Below are positions 37,101 to 46,481 of a stretch of 64,000 nucleotides of DNA, piece by piece. Source of the stretch: DASZIT01 sp963819695 (lineage in GTDB: Bacteria > Actinomycetota > Acidimicrobiia > Acidimicrobiales > RAAP-2). The stretch spans positions 1,736,001 to 1,800,000 of the forward strand of contig CAWFXD010000001.1 of the NCBI GenBank assembly GCA_963819695.1, written 5' to 3'. Numbering within the stretch: position 1 is the first letter of the stretch; each line of letters begins with the position of its first letter. A program made the translations under genes and the position numbers. A model generated the notes under the pieces. That model ran no database searches. It was not told the origin of the DNA and worked only from the letters and a program-made list of their open reading frames with translations.

Positions 37101-37830
37101 TTAGGAGAGGACAGATTTCTTCTCGCCCTTGGCCTCGGTCTTGCCCTTCGCGGGTCGAACTACCTGGTCAGCGGAGGCTACCTTGAAGGCGCTGGGGCAG
37201 ATATCGGCCAAGCTGCAGTCCCCGCACCTCGGTGACCGGGCGATACAGATCCGCCGACCGTGGAGGATCAACCGGAGGCTGAAGGCCCCGTGGTCCCGTT
37301 CCGGGATGAGCTTGTTCAGGGCCAATTCGATCTTCACCGGATCGGTCTCCGTGGTCAGGCCCAGCCGCTGGGACAGCCGGGTCACGTGGGTGTCGACCGG
37401 AAGGCCCGGAAGCCCGAAGGCCACGCTCCGCACCACGTTGGCCGTCTTTCGACCCACCCCGGCCAGGGTGACCAGGTCCTCCCGGCGGGAGGGGACCTCC
37501 CCCCCGAAGCTGGCCACCACCCCTTGGGCCATGCCGATGAGATTGCGGGCCTTGGCCCGGAAGAATCCGGTGGAATGGATGATCTCCTCGAGTTCGGCCG
37601 GATCGGCCGAGGCCAGCGCCGGAGCATCGGGATAGCGGACGAACAGTGCCGGGGTCACCAGGTTGACCCGCTCATCGGTGGTCTGGGCGGAGAGGATGGT
37701 GGCCACCAGGAGCTGAAACGGACCGGTGTGGTCGAGGGCGCACAGGTCGGTCGGCGGAGCCCGGGTATTCGGCGGCCAGGCGCAGATTGGCCTCTCGGGC
37801 GCGGCCGCCGGGAGTTCGAGGTCGAGCCAC
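37101..37830 (-). CDS. nth: Endonuclease III, one frameshift
   Basis: About 242 aa. The GTG at 37830 gives VARPRTPGG and LRLAAEYPGSA, then one extra base near 37758-37765 shifts into the frame with CALDHTGPFQLLVATILSAQ, the helix-hairpin-helix LAGVGRKTANVVRSVAFGLP, and catalytic residues (Lys in TLAGVGRKTAN; Asp in LPVDTHVTRL). The C-terminal CIARSPRCGDCSLADICPSA is the 4Fe-4S loop. It excises oxidised pyrimidines. A TAGTCT -10 (37837-37842) ends 6 bases before the GTG. Confidence 0.92.
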
Positions 37831-37859
37831 CTGAGGAGACTACCGGTAGCGTCACCCCC
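37831..37859. promoter_or_regulatory. 29-bp divergent promoter with palindrome between nth and mshD
   Basis: The gap contains the palindrome CTACCGGTAG (37840-37849). Its two edges are the -10 hexamers of both genes: TAGCGT at 37847-37852 for mshD (7 bases before ATG) and, on the minus strand, TAGTCT at 37842-37837 for nth (6 bases before GTG). Both transcripts would be leaderless and a single bound protein would affect both. Confidence 0.5.
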
Positions 37860-38850
37860 ATGACCGGGGCGCGACTGACGACGAGTCACCGGCTGGACGC
37901 CGACTCGTTCGCCGACATCACCCGACTGGTTGATGCGGCTTCCGGCGCCGACGGATTCGAAGCCCTCAGCGAGCACAAGCGTTTGCAGCTCGTCCAGGCG
38001 CTCGATGGCGCCGCCGGCGATACGGAAGGCACCGACGCCGAGCCGGCGGTGGAGTTCGCCGCGGTATTCGCCCGGCTTCCCGATCGGGCCGAACCGGTGG
38101 GGTATGCACAGTTGAACACGGCCGGCACCGACGGGGCCCTGGGTCTGGAACTGGTGGTCCATCCGCGAATTCCGGGAGCCGGACCTCGATGTCGCCGACG
38201 CGCTGCTCGGCGCCGCCGTCGAGGAAGCCGGCCGGATGGCCGGGAACCGCCAACCCCGGACGCTGCGCTACTGGGCCACCCACGTCACCCCAGGGGACGA
38301 CCGGCTGGCGGCCGCCCACGGCCTCCGACCGGAGCGGGACCTCATCCAGATGCGCCGGCCACTCCCCCTCGGCGACCCGGGTCCCAGGGTCATCACCCGG
38401 GCGTTCGTGCCGGGCCAGGATGAGGATGCCTGGCTCTACGTGAACAATCGGGCATTCGCCACCCATCCCGAGCAGGGAAACTGGACCGTCGCCACCCTGC
38501 TCGAACGAGAAGCCGAGCCCTGGTTCGATCCGGCCGGTTTTCGGCTCTACGAACAAGAGGGGCGGTTGGCTGCATCCTGCTGGACCAAGGTCCACGCCGA
38601 GTCGTCGCCGCCGATGGGCGAGATCTACGTCATCTCGGTCGACCCCGACTTCCAGGGGCAGGGACTCGGCCGGGCCCTCACCGTCGCCGGGCTCGACAGC
38701 CTGGCCGAAGCCGGCCTGCGGGTCGGGATGCTCTACGTGGACGGCGACAACCTGGCGTTGTCCCTCTATCGGTCGATGGGCTTCGTCGAGGACCACATCG
38801 ACCGGTCCTACACCGGCTCGGTGGGCCCATCGGGCCCGACAAGCTCCTAG
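37860..38850 (+). CDS. mshD: Mycothiol synthase MshD, one frameshift
   Basis: About 329 aa, two GNAT domains as in MshD. The N-terminal domain (MTGARLTTSHRLDADSFADI to GALGLELVVHP) is broken near 38162-38170 by one extra base; REFREPDLDVADALLGAAVE then continues. The C-terminal domain has AWLYVNNRAFATHPEQGNW, VISVDPDFQGQGLGRALT and YVDGDNLALSLYRSMGF, the acetyl-CoA and mycothiol-precursor signature. It acetylates Cys-GlcN-Ins to mycothiol, the actinobacterial redox thiol. Confidence 0.92.
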
Positions 38851-38917
38851 GCCTCGCAGTCACCGCCCGTCTTGAGGGAAGGAGCCGCGGCGGCGGAGGT
38901 GCCCGGCCCGGCGCGCC

Positions 38918-39616
38918 TCAGTGGCCGCCCCCACCGATCAGATAGCCGATGGTGTAGGTGACCGCGGCGGCGGTGCCGGAGATCAACAACTGCCGGCTGG
39001 CCGACCACAGCCAGGACCGCCCGGTGAAGAAAGCCAGTGCCGTCCCCACCGCCAAGGCACTGACTCCGCCCAGAGCCACCGACCACCACATCGCCAACGC
39101 GCCATGGGTGATGAGCCAGGGCAGCAGGGGGATGAAGGCTCCGACCCCGAAGGTCACGAATGAGGAGCCCGCCGCCTGGAACGGGTTCCCCGTCTCCTCC
39201 GGATTGATGCCGAGCTCCTCACGGGCGTGGGTCTCCAGGGCGGTTTCGGGGTTGCTCATCATCTTCTCGGACAACTCCTCGGCCATCCCCGAATCGAGGC
39301 CCCGCTCCCGGTAGATAGCGGCAAGCTCGCGGCGCTCGTCCTCGGGCTCCTGGCGAATGGCCTCCCGTTCGAGGTCGAGCTCCCGCTCGAGCAGCTCGGA
39401 CTGGGCCCGCATCGACACATACTCTCCGGCCGACATCGAGAAGGCGCCCCCGACCAGACCGGCCAGGCCCGCCAACCTCACGGCTCCCGGCGAGGAATTG
39501 GCCCCGGCCATCCCCAGGATGAGCGCGACGTTCGAGACCAACCCGTCGCTGATGCCGAACACCGCGGCGCGGGCGCCGCCGCCCTGCAGGTTCCGGTGAC
39601 GATGTCCCTGGTCCAC
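38918..39616 (-). CDS. VIT1/CCC1-type iron or manganese transporter
   Basis: 232 aa from GTG 39616, with TACGCT ending 7 bases upstream (leaderless). VFGISDGLVSNVALILGMAGA and FSMSAGEYVSMRAQSELLERE are the family's metal-site helices; the cytoplasmic Glu-rich region (ELDLEREAIRQEPEDERREL) and the last three helices follow. Such proteins move Fe2+ or Mn2+ out of the cytosol. Convergent with mshD. Confidence 0.9.
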   Translation of the reverse strand: MDQGHRHRNLQGGGARAAVFGISDGLVSNVALILGMAGANSSPGAVRLAGLAGLVGGAFSMSAGEYVSMRAQSELLERELDLEREAIRQEPEDERRELAAIYRERGLDSGMAEELSEKMMSNPETALETHAREELGINPEETGNPFQAAGSSFVTFGVGAFIPLLPWLITHGALAMWWSVALGGVSALAVGTALAFFTGRSWLWSASRQLLISGTAAAVTYTIGYLIGGGGH

Positions 39617-39726
39617 TCACGGCAGCGTAGCGACCGTCAGACCATGAGGATCAACTGAGCTTCGGGCGTAGGAATGCCTGCGGCCCAGGTGGTGGCGCCC
39701 ATGCCCTATCCCGTACACTCGCCCTC

Positions 39727-40182
39727 ATGGCAACCACCGTGCACGGCATCGACACCTTTCATGAACTGGTCGGACAGCAACTGGGCTACAGCCCGTGGCA
39801 CCGCATCGACCAGGACCAGGTGAACCTGTTCGCCGATGCCACCGGCGACCACCAGTGGATCCACGTGGATCCGGAGCGGGCCAAGGCCGGTCCGTTCGGC
39901 GGGGCCATCGCCCACGGCTATCTGACCCTGTCGCTGGCTCCCGTCCTGTTGAACGAGATTCTCACGGTCGAGGGCATGACCTTCGGGGTCAACTACGGCT
40001 GCAACAAGGTCAGGTTCCCCTCCCCCGTTCCGGTCGGCAGCAACCTCCGGATGGGGGTCGGAGTGGAATCGGTGGAGGACGTCAAGGGGGGCGTGCAGGT
40101 GGTGTTCGCCATGACCTTCGAGACCGAGGGCTCGACCAAGCCCAGTTGCGTGGCCGAGGTGGTCTACCGCTACTTCCACTGA
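39727..40182 (+). CDS. MaoC family (R)-specific enoyl hydratase-like protein
   Basis: 151 aa. The hotdog-fold active-site loop ADATGDHQWIHVDPERA (Asp and His) and PFGGAIAHGYLTLSLAP are diagnostic. It resembles the single-domain enoyl-CoA hydratases of actinobacteria (Rv0130-like). The ATG is preceded by TACACT (39714-39719) ending 7 bases upstream, so it is probably leaderless. It is divergent from the VIT-type gene and 90 bases before merR. Confidence 0.92.
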   Translation: MATTVHGIDTFHELVGQQLGYSPWHRIDQDQVNLFADATGDHQWIHVDPERAKAGPFGGAIAHGYLTLSLAPVLLNEILTVEGMTFGVNYGCNKVRFPSPVPVGSNLRMGVGVESVEDVKGGVQVVFAMTFETEGSTKPSCVAEVVYRYFH

Positions 40183-40239
40183 TCGTACGCTTCCTTCGGC
40201 GGCGAAATGGCCAGTTGGGGCATCCATCGGAGTCCCGCT

Positions 40240-40268
40240 CTGACAATTCGAGCGATTACTCGTAGGAT
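40240..40268 (+). promoter_or_regulatory. Promoter of the merR-menG-menF operon
   Basis: CTGACA (40240-40245), a 17-base spacer and TAGGAT (40263-40268) match sigma-70 consensus well. Six bases later is GTG 40275, which would be the start of both transcript and protein. Confidence 0.65.
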
Positions 40269-40274
40269 GTGGAG

Positions 40275-41110
40275 GTGGAACTCCGTGTCGAGCAGCTGTC
40301 GGCCCAGGCCGGACTGTCGGTGGACACCATCCGCTACTACCAGAGCAAGGGCCTGCTCGACCCTCCCCGGCGGGAAGGCCGGGTGGCGTGGTACGGACCC
40401 GATCACCTGGCCCGCATCGCCCGGATCCGTTCGCTGCAGGACCGTGGCTTCACCCTGGCCACCATCATCCGGTTGGTCAACGGCGATCTGGATGCGGCCG
40501 ACGAGGCCCTGGTCGAAAAACTCGCGGGGGCACCGACGGCAGAGCCGGCAACCGCGGTGGCGGTCGCTGCCTCCGACCCCGGGACTCCCTCGCCCGAGCT
40601 TCTCACCCTGGCCGAGCTGGCGGATCGGACCGGGGTCCCGCTCGCCCTCCTGAAGGCGTTCGAAGCCGAGGAACTGCTCGTACCCCGACGGGTCGGATCC
40701 GTCGAGCGCTATACCCAGGAGGACGTCGAGTCGGCCCGGGCGGGCCTGCTCCTCCTCGAGTGGGGACTCCCACTTTCGGAGCTTCTCGAACTCTCCCGCC
40801 GCCACCATGCCGCCACCGTCGAGGTGGCTCGCACCGCGGTCGACATGTTCTCCACCCACGTGCGGGGAAAGCTGCGGGCCTCCGACGAGACCGACCACAC
40901 CTCCCGTCTGGTCGAAGCCTTCATGGAGCTATTGCCCGCGGTCACGACGCTGGTGGAGCACCATTTCACCCGCACGCTTCTGAAGGCCGCCTTCGACCAC
41001 ATCGAACAGGTGGGCTCCGACGTTGAACGTCAGGCCGTCTGGGAGCAGGTCAACGGGACCCGGCCTCCCCCCGGGCGGCCGTCTCCGCCGGGACCGAGTC
41101 GCGGCGATGA
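40275..41110 (+). CDS. MerR family transcriptional regulator, frameshifted near its end
   Basis: About 278 aa. A MerR winged helix (VEQLSAQAGLSVDTIRYYQS, then GLLDPPRREGRVAWYGPDHL) is followed by a second MerR-like segment (LTLAELADRTGVPLALLKAF) and a helical C-terminal domain that may sense a ligand. GTG 40275 is chosen from the promoter position; GTG 40269 is in frame. The frame runs past menG, but one missing base in the C6 run at 41067-41072 would end it AAVSAGTESRR with TGA 41108, overlapping the menG ATG. It leads the operon and may regulate it; the effector is unknown. Confidence 0.82.
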
Positions 41111-41862
41111 CCGCCGGGTCCCGCCTCGACCGGACTCCGACCAGCTTCGACGGGCCCGCCCGGGCCGTCGAGGCGTACCTTCCCGCCGGCGAGGAGAAGA
41201 CTGCCCTGGTGCGGACGATGTTCGACACCATCGCCCCCCGCTATGACCTGGTGAACCGGCTCATGACCTTCGGTCTCGACGTCGGCTGGCGCAAGCAGTC
41301 GGTGCGCGCTCTCGGGCTTCCCGCCGGCTCGGTGGTGCTCGACCTCGCCTGCGGGACCGGGGACTTTCTGAGGATCCTCACCCGGGCCGGGCTGAGACCG
41401 TTCGGCATGGACCTGTCCTGGGGGATGCTCGCCGCCGATCGGTCGGGTGCCCCACTGGCCCAGGCCGACGCGGCATCGCTGCCGGTGGCCACCGGGACGG
41501 TCGACGGCATCACCTGCGGTTACGCGCTTCGGAACTTCACCGATCTCGTCCCGGCGTTTGCCGAGTTCAGCCGGGTCGTCCGCCCCGGAGGCCGCCTCAG
41601 CATCCTCGAGGTCGCCGAACCGGACCACGGCCTGTTGCGGGCCGGCGACCGGGTGTGGTTCCACCAAGTGGTCCCGGTCATCGGGGGCCTCCTGTCCGAC
41701 CGGGCTGCCTACCGTTATCTCCCCCGCTCGACCGCCTACCTCCCCCCCACCGGCCAACTCCGTTCGATGCTCAACGATGCCGGCTTCTCCTCGGTCAACC
41801 GGCGCGCCCTCTCCGGGGGGCTCAGCCAACTGTTGACCGCCACCCGACAAGGCCGACCATGA
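41107..41862 (+). CDS. menG: Demethylmenaquinone methyltransferase
   Basis: 251 aa from ATG 41107. MFDTIAPRYDLVNRLMTFGLDVGWRK and DLACGTGDFLRIL mark the UbiE/MenG family, with YALRNFTDLVPAFAEFSRVVRPGG and the C-terminal RSTAYLPPTGQLRSML. It uses SAM to methylate demethylmenaquinone in the last step of menaquinone synthesis. It overlaps menF by four bases. Confidence 0.93.
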   Translation: MTAGSRLDRTPTSFDGPARAVEAYLPAGEEKTALVRTMFDTIAPRYDLVNRLMTFGLDVGWRKQSVRALGLPAGSVVLDLACGTGDFLRILTRAGLRPFGMDLSWGMLAADRSGAPLAQADAASLPVATGTVDGITCGYALRNFTDLVPAFAEFSRVVRPGGRLSILEVAEPDHGLLRAGDRVWFHQVVPVIGGLLSDRAAYRYLPRSTAYLPPTGQLRSMLNDAGFSSVNRRALSGGLSQLLTATRQGRP

Positions 41863-43219
41863 CCGCCCCGCCACCGCGGTCCCTGTCCGCCACTCGCCGA
41901 CGGGTCCCCCCGGGCCCGCCGATCGATCCCTACGCCCTGGCCGGGGACACCGGGATCGTCTACGACTCCGGGGACCGCCTGCTGGTCGGGATCGGTTCAG
42001 CACACACCCTCCGGCTCGAGACCGGCCTCGACTCGCCGTCCGATCTCGTCTCGATCCGACGGGTCCTGGCCGCCATCCCCTGTGACGATGAGGCCGAGGG
42101 AGGTCGGATCCGCGGTGGTCGCCTTCGGGGCGCTCCCCTTCGACCGGTCGGAACCGACGTCCATGGTCATCCCCGAGGTCCTCTACGACCGGCGTCCGAA
42201 CGGGGAACAGTGGGTGACCGTCATCGGCCGGGCCTTTTCCGGTGACCCCCGGGACGAGTTGGCGGCGGGCGGGCATGACCGTTCGGGCCCGGTGGCGGAT
42301 CGGCGCCCGGAGGCCGGCCAACCGGCCGGCGATGCGGTGGTCGAGCCGCTGTCCTCCGACGCCGACTTCGTCAGCATCGTGCGCGGAGGCCGTCGCCTCC
42401 ATCGAGCGCGGCGAACTCACCAAGGTGGTCCTCGCCCGACAGGTCGACGTCGGTTTCCAACAACCCGTCGACGTTGCCGAACTCCTCGCTCGGTGGCGAG
42501 CGATGGAACCGAACTGCACGGTCTTTTCCATGCCCACCCCGGAGGGACAGTTCGTCGGGGCCAGCCCGGAACTGCTGGTCGAACGGCACGGCGATCAGGT
42601 GCACAGCCGCCCCTTGGCCGGAACCACCGGGAAGCTGTCCGATCAGGAAGCGGCCGATTTCCGGTCGTCCTCCAAGGAGACCCTCGAGCATCGCCTGGTG
42701 GCCGAGGCCATCGGCGGCGCGCTGGCCCCCCTGTGCGCATCCCTGGACCTCCCGGCCGAGCCGACCCTCGTCCGCCTCCACAACATCATCCATCTGGGAA
42801 CCGCCATCCATGGGGTGCTCCTCCGGCGGCCGGCGGCCGGCTATCCCGACGGCGAGCTGCCAACCGCCCTCGACCTCGCCTCCGCCCTCCATCCGACCCC
42901 GGCGGTCGGCGGGGTTCCGACCGACCGGGCGGTGGACACCATCGGCAAGCTCGAGTCAGAGCTTCGGGGGAGCTATGCGGGACCCGTCGGGTTCGTGGAC
43001 GGCGACGGCGACGGTCAGTGGGTGGTGGGTATCCGGGCGGCCACCCTTCGTGGGCCGACAGCCAGATTGGCGGCCGGCGTCGGTATCGTCAGGGGCTCGG
43101 ATCCCGGTGCCGAGCTGGCCGAGACATCGCTCAAGTTCACCGCGGTGTTCGACGCGCTGGCCCCCGGGGTTCCATTCACCACCGCGGCTCGCCAGCTCGA
43201 GCTCCCCGCCGTCCCCTAG
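41859..43219 (+). CDS. menF: Isochorismate synthase, two frameshifts
   Basis: About 452 aa. Three frames in series: ATG 41859 to CDDEAE, then EVGSAVVAFGALPFDRSEPT to DADFVSIV, then EAVASIERGELTKVVLARQV to the stop. Extra bases near 42094-42103 and 42380-42384 account for them. TVFSMPTPEGQFVGASPELL, SRPLAGTTGKL, RLHNIIHLGTAIHGV and TGKLESELRGSYAGPVGFVD-type blocks place it in the chorismate-binding MenF/EntC group. It commits chorismate to menaquinone, consistent with menG next to it. Confidence 0.9.
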
Positions 43220-43226
43220 CACCGAG

Positions 43227-44130
43227 CTACTCCGGCAGCGGTGAGCCTGCCCGTTGATCGGTGTCGGCGATGACCTCGGCCAGGATGGCGGGTGCGTCCC
43301 GGGCGACGAAGTGCCCGATGTCCGGGATGACCACCAGCTCCGCATCGGGGATGGCGGCCGTCAGGCTCCGGGCGGCACTGGGAGGAACCACCACATCCCA
43401 GCTGCCGGCCACCACCGTGGTCGGGACCCGGATCTCGGACAACAAACGAGTCACGGTGGGGAGTTCGGCGAGAAGGGCCCGCTGTTCGCTCATGAACGTC
43501 CGTCGCTCCCGGCCCCACGATGCCCGCCAGCCTCCGGGCATCCTCTCGTTGGGCAGGGTGACCTCCATGTAGGAGCGGGCTTTGGACCTCCGTGCCTCCC
43601 GCCGGCGGTGCCGGTCGGTCGATGACCCCGGGCCCGGGCCCGCCACCGCCGCGGATCCCGACCCCGTCCGGCTCATCCGATTCACCAGCTGCCGGGTCCG
43701 GGGAAGGATCACCCCGATGCCGGTGAGGGCGCCCACGGTGAGGAGATCGCCGATCCCGGGGACCACCATGAGCCGGTCCAGCCCGTTCACACTGTCGGGC
43801 GTCCCCACCGCGCCCACCAGCACCAGGCTCCGAACCGTCTCCGGGTGGCGATGAGCCAACAGGATGGCCACTCCCCCCGACCAACTGTGCCCGACCACGG
43901 TGGCCGGAGCCGCGTCCGCGGCTGCGGAGGAACTCGGCGACGACATCGGCGTTCTCGGCCATGTCCATGGCCTCGCCTTCCGTGTCCCCGTAGCCGGGTC
44001 GGTCAGGGGCCAACACCCGGAACCGCGGGGCCAGGAGTCCGATCAGTGGCGTCCACGACGCCTTGCTGCCCGGCTGCCCGTGCAACAGGAGCACCGGGGG
44101 GCCGGATCCGGTGTCAACGGTCGACAGCAC
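43227..44130 (-). CDS. Alpha/beta hydrolase, one frameshift
   Basis: About 300 aa from GTG 44130. The first frame has VLLLHGQPGSKASWTPLIG and LAPDRPGYGDTEG; one extra base near 43910-43930 moves to the frame with the nucleophile elbow VVGHSWSGGVAILLA, the acid in VAGSWDVVVPP and the catalytic His in VIPDIGHFVARD. It resembles epoxide/haloalkane-type hydrolases; the substrate is unknown. Convergent with menF, but this does not make it MenH. Its start overlaps the histidine kinase end by 17 bases. Confidence 0.82.
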
Positions 44131-45712
44131 GGGAGCCCCCGGCTCGCGGCTCGACCGGCGGCGGTTCGCCGGCCCGAGGTTGCTGATCGGCCGGATCGCC
44201 CGGCTCGCCGGCGTTGCCGGCTCGTCCCTTGGACGGCGCGGCAGGTGGCTCGGCCGGGGGCGGCGCAATCGGTCCCCAGCCGTAGACCGGGAGCACGACT
44301 TCGAAGGTGGCGCCCTTCCCCGGAGCGGTGTCGACGGTCACGTACCCACCGAGGGTCCGGGCCACCGTGGCCACGATGAACAGCCCGAGTCCCGATCCTC
44401 CGCCGGAGTTGGAACCGTTAGCCCGGTAGAAGCGGTCGAAGACCCGTTTCGACTGCTCGGCATCCATACCCGGCCCCTGGTCCTTGACCCGGAGCCGGGC
44501 TCGGGCACCTTCCTTGACCACCCGAACCTCCACCGGAGTGCCGGCGGGCGTGTGCACCAGCGCGTTGGCCAGCAGATTGTGAATCAATTGCTGCAGGCCC
44601 TGTTCGTCGGCGGCCACCGGAACCGGGACCGGGGCGATCACCGTGATGGGTCGACTCGGGTCCATGGCCTGGGCATCGGCGGTGGCGTCCGCCACCAGGG
44701 GCACCAGGTCGATCCGGACCCGCTCGGGTTCGGGGCCCTCCCCCAACCGGGCCAGGGTGAGAAGATCATCGACCAGCACACCCATCCGGGCCGACTCACT
44801 CTCGATGCGGGCCAGCGCCTTCTCCCGGTCGTCGTCTCCGTGCAAGGCGTCCTTGCGGAGCAGCTCGGCGTAACCTCGGATCGAGGTCAGCGGCGTCCGG
44901 AGCTCGTGGGAGGCATCGGCCAGAAACCGCCGGAGGCGGTCCTCGGACATGGTTCGCTGGGCGAACGCCGCCTCGATCTGGGAGAGCATGGCGTTCAGGG
45001 CCCGGCCCAGTCTGCCGATCTCCGTCTCGGGATCGGAGGGTTCCACCCGACGGGTCAGGTCTCCGGCGGAGATGGCATCGGCCTCCCGGGTCATCGACTC
45101 GAGCGGGAGGAGACCCCGGCGGATCAGCAGCATCATGAGCACGAACAAGGCGACCACCACGGCGCCCGAGACGGCCAGCTCAATATTTCGGAGGGAGGCG
45201 AGGGTCGAGTTCACCGAGTCGAGCCGAGTCGCCACCACCAGCGTCCCCCCCGGGAGCGCAGAGGCCTGCAACCGGTACTCGGGCCCGGTTGTCGATTGGG
45301 AAGTGACGTTCACCGAGTTGTTGTCCGGGTGGTAGCTCCCGTGGGACTTCAACTGCTGCTGGACCGACAGGGTCGGCTGCACCGGCAAGTGGGCCGGCAG
45401 CCGGGGGGCGGGGTCGGAGGCGGTGGTGGAGCCGGAGGGACGGGCCACCACCAGTTTGCCGGTGGCGTCGAAGATCTGCACGTAGATCTCCGGGCTCACC
45501 CGGGAGTCGATCTCGGCAAAGGTGACCTTCATCCCCCGGGTGTCAGCCCGGACCACAAAGTCCTGGAGCAGGGCGTGGGCGGCATTCAACTGGTCATCGG
45601 TCCGACCGTACAGATAGGAGTGCAGCGAATTGAGGGTGATGAAGTCCATGGCGGCGAGGCCCAGTGCCACCAGGATGATCATGGAGGCAACCAGCCGACG
45701 CCGGAGGGTCAC
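44114..45712 (-). CDS. Membrane sensor histidine kinase
   Basis: 532 aa. Two transmembrane helices (about 7-25 and 179-197) bracket a 150-residue extracytoplasmic sensor. HAMP follows (LLPLESMTREADAISAGDLTRR), then the HisKA box DASHELRTPLTSIRG with phospho-accepting H269, and the ATPase boxes N (NLLANALVH), G1 (DQGPGMD) and G2 (GSGLGLFIV). The C-terminal 60 residues are Pro/Ala-rich. It is the cognate partner of the response regulator just upstream on the same strand. Signal unknown. Confidence 0.93.
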   Translation of the reverse strand: MTLRRRLVASMIILVALGLAAMDFITLNSLHSYLYGRTDDQLNAAHALLQDFVVRADTRGMKVTFAEIDSRVSPEIYVQIFDATGKLVVARPSGSTTASDPAPRLPAHLPVQPTLSVQQQLKSHGSYHPDNNSVNVTSQSTTGPEYRLQASALPGGTLVVATRLDSVNSTLASLRNIELAVSGAVVVALFVLMMLLIRRGLLPLESMTREADAISAGDLTRRVEPSDPETEIGRLGRALNAMLSQIEAAFAQRTMSEDRLRRFLADASHELRTPLTSIRGYAELLRKDALHGDDDREKALARIESESARMGVLVDDLLTLARLGEGPEPERVRIDLVPLVADATADAQAMDPSRPITVIAPVPVPVAADEQGLQQLIHNLLANALVHTPAGTPVEVRVVKEGARARLRVKDQGPGMDAEQSKRVFDRFYRANGSNSGGGSGLGLFIVATVARTLGGYVTVDTAPGKGATFEVVLPVYGWGPIAPPPAEPPAAPSKGRAGNAGEPGDPADQQPRAGEPPPVEPRAGGSRAVDR

Positions 45713-45770
45713 GGTCGTTCCACCACCGGGACCGGGTTGTCGGATACATCGGATACCGGTGACCCTCTGG

Positions 45771-46481
45771 TCACTTTCGAGGCTCCCGCAGGCTGTAGCC
45801 GACCCGCCGGATGGTGTGCACCAGCGGCGGATCGAAGCAATCGACTTTCTTGCGCAGATAGGAGATGTAGGTCTCGACGATGTTGGGGTCCCCGTCGAAG
45901 TCGTAGTCCCAGACGGCGTTGAGGATGTCCGACTTCGACATCACCCGCCGGGAGTTGACCAACAGGTACCAGAGAAGATTGAACTCGGTGGCCGTGAGGA
46001 CGATCGGCTCTCCGGCCCGCCACACCTCTCGGGTCTCGTCATCCATGACCAGGTCGGCGAACCGCCGGCGGCTGTCGGTTTCGGTCGAATCCGACCGCGA
46101 TCGACGGAGCACGGCCCGGATCCGGGCCACCAACTCGTCGATGCTGAACGGCTTGGTGACGTAGTCGTCCCCAACCCCCAGCCCGGCCACCTTGTCGGTG
46201 ACCGTGTCGCGAGCGGTGAGGAACAGCACCGGAGTGACGACACCGGACGATCGCAGCTGGCGGCACACCTCGGTGCCTTCGATGTCGGGAAGCATCACGT
46301 CGAGCACGATGAGATCCAGCTGACCGGCGCCGGCCATGGCAATGGCCTGGGAACCGGTCCCGGCCACCTCGGTTTCGAACCCCTCGAACTCCAGCGCGGC
46401 AGCCAGGACGTCGGTGATGTACGGCTCATCATCGACGATGAGAATGCGACCGGAACTGTGGTCCGTTCCCGAATCGCTCAC
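45771..46481 (-). CDS. OmpR/PhoB-family response regulator
   Basis: 236 aa. Receiver domain with acidic pocket VDDEP, phosphorylated D61 in LIVLDVMLPDIEG, switch Thr in LFLTARD and Lys in VTKPFSIDELVARI; C-terminal winged helix (FADLVMDDETREV, then YISYLRKKVDCFDPPLVHTI). It overlaps the GT2 gene by four bases and precedes the kinase, so the three genes form one operon. Confidence 0.95.
   Translation of the reverse strand: MSDSGTDHSSGRILIVDDEPYITDVLAAALEFEGFETEVAGTGSQAIAMAGAGQLDLIVLDVMLPDIEGTEVCRQLRSSGVVTPVLFLTARDTVTDKVAGLGVGDDYVTKPFSIDELVARIRAVLRRSRSDSTETDSRRRFADLVMDDETREVWRAGEPIVLTATEFNLLWYLLVNSRRVMSKSDILNAVWDYDFDGDPNIVETYISYLRKKVDCFDPPLVHTIRRVGYSLREPRK

Noticed and set aside
37260..38162. 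A single long protein over nth or mshD in one uncorrected frame
   Set aside because: The apparent long frames run nth or mshD into antisense sequence past a frame change; domain blocks show two divergent genes.
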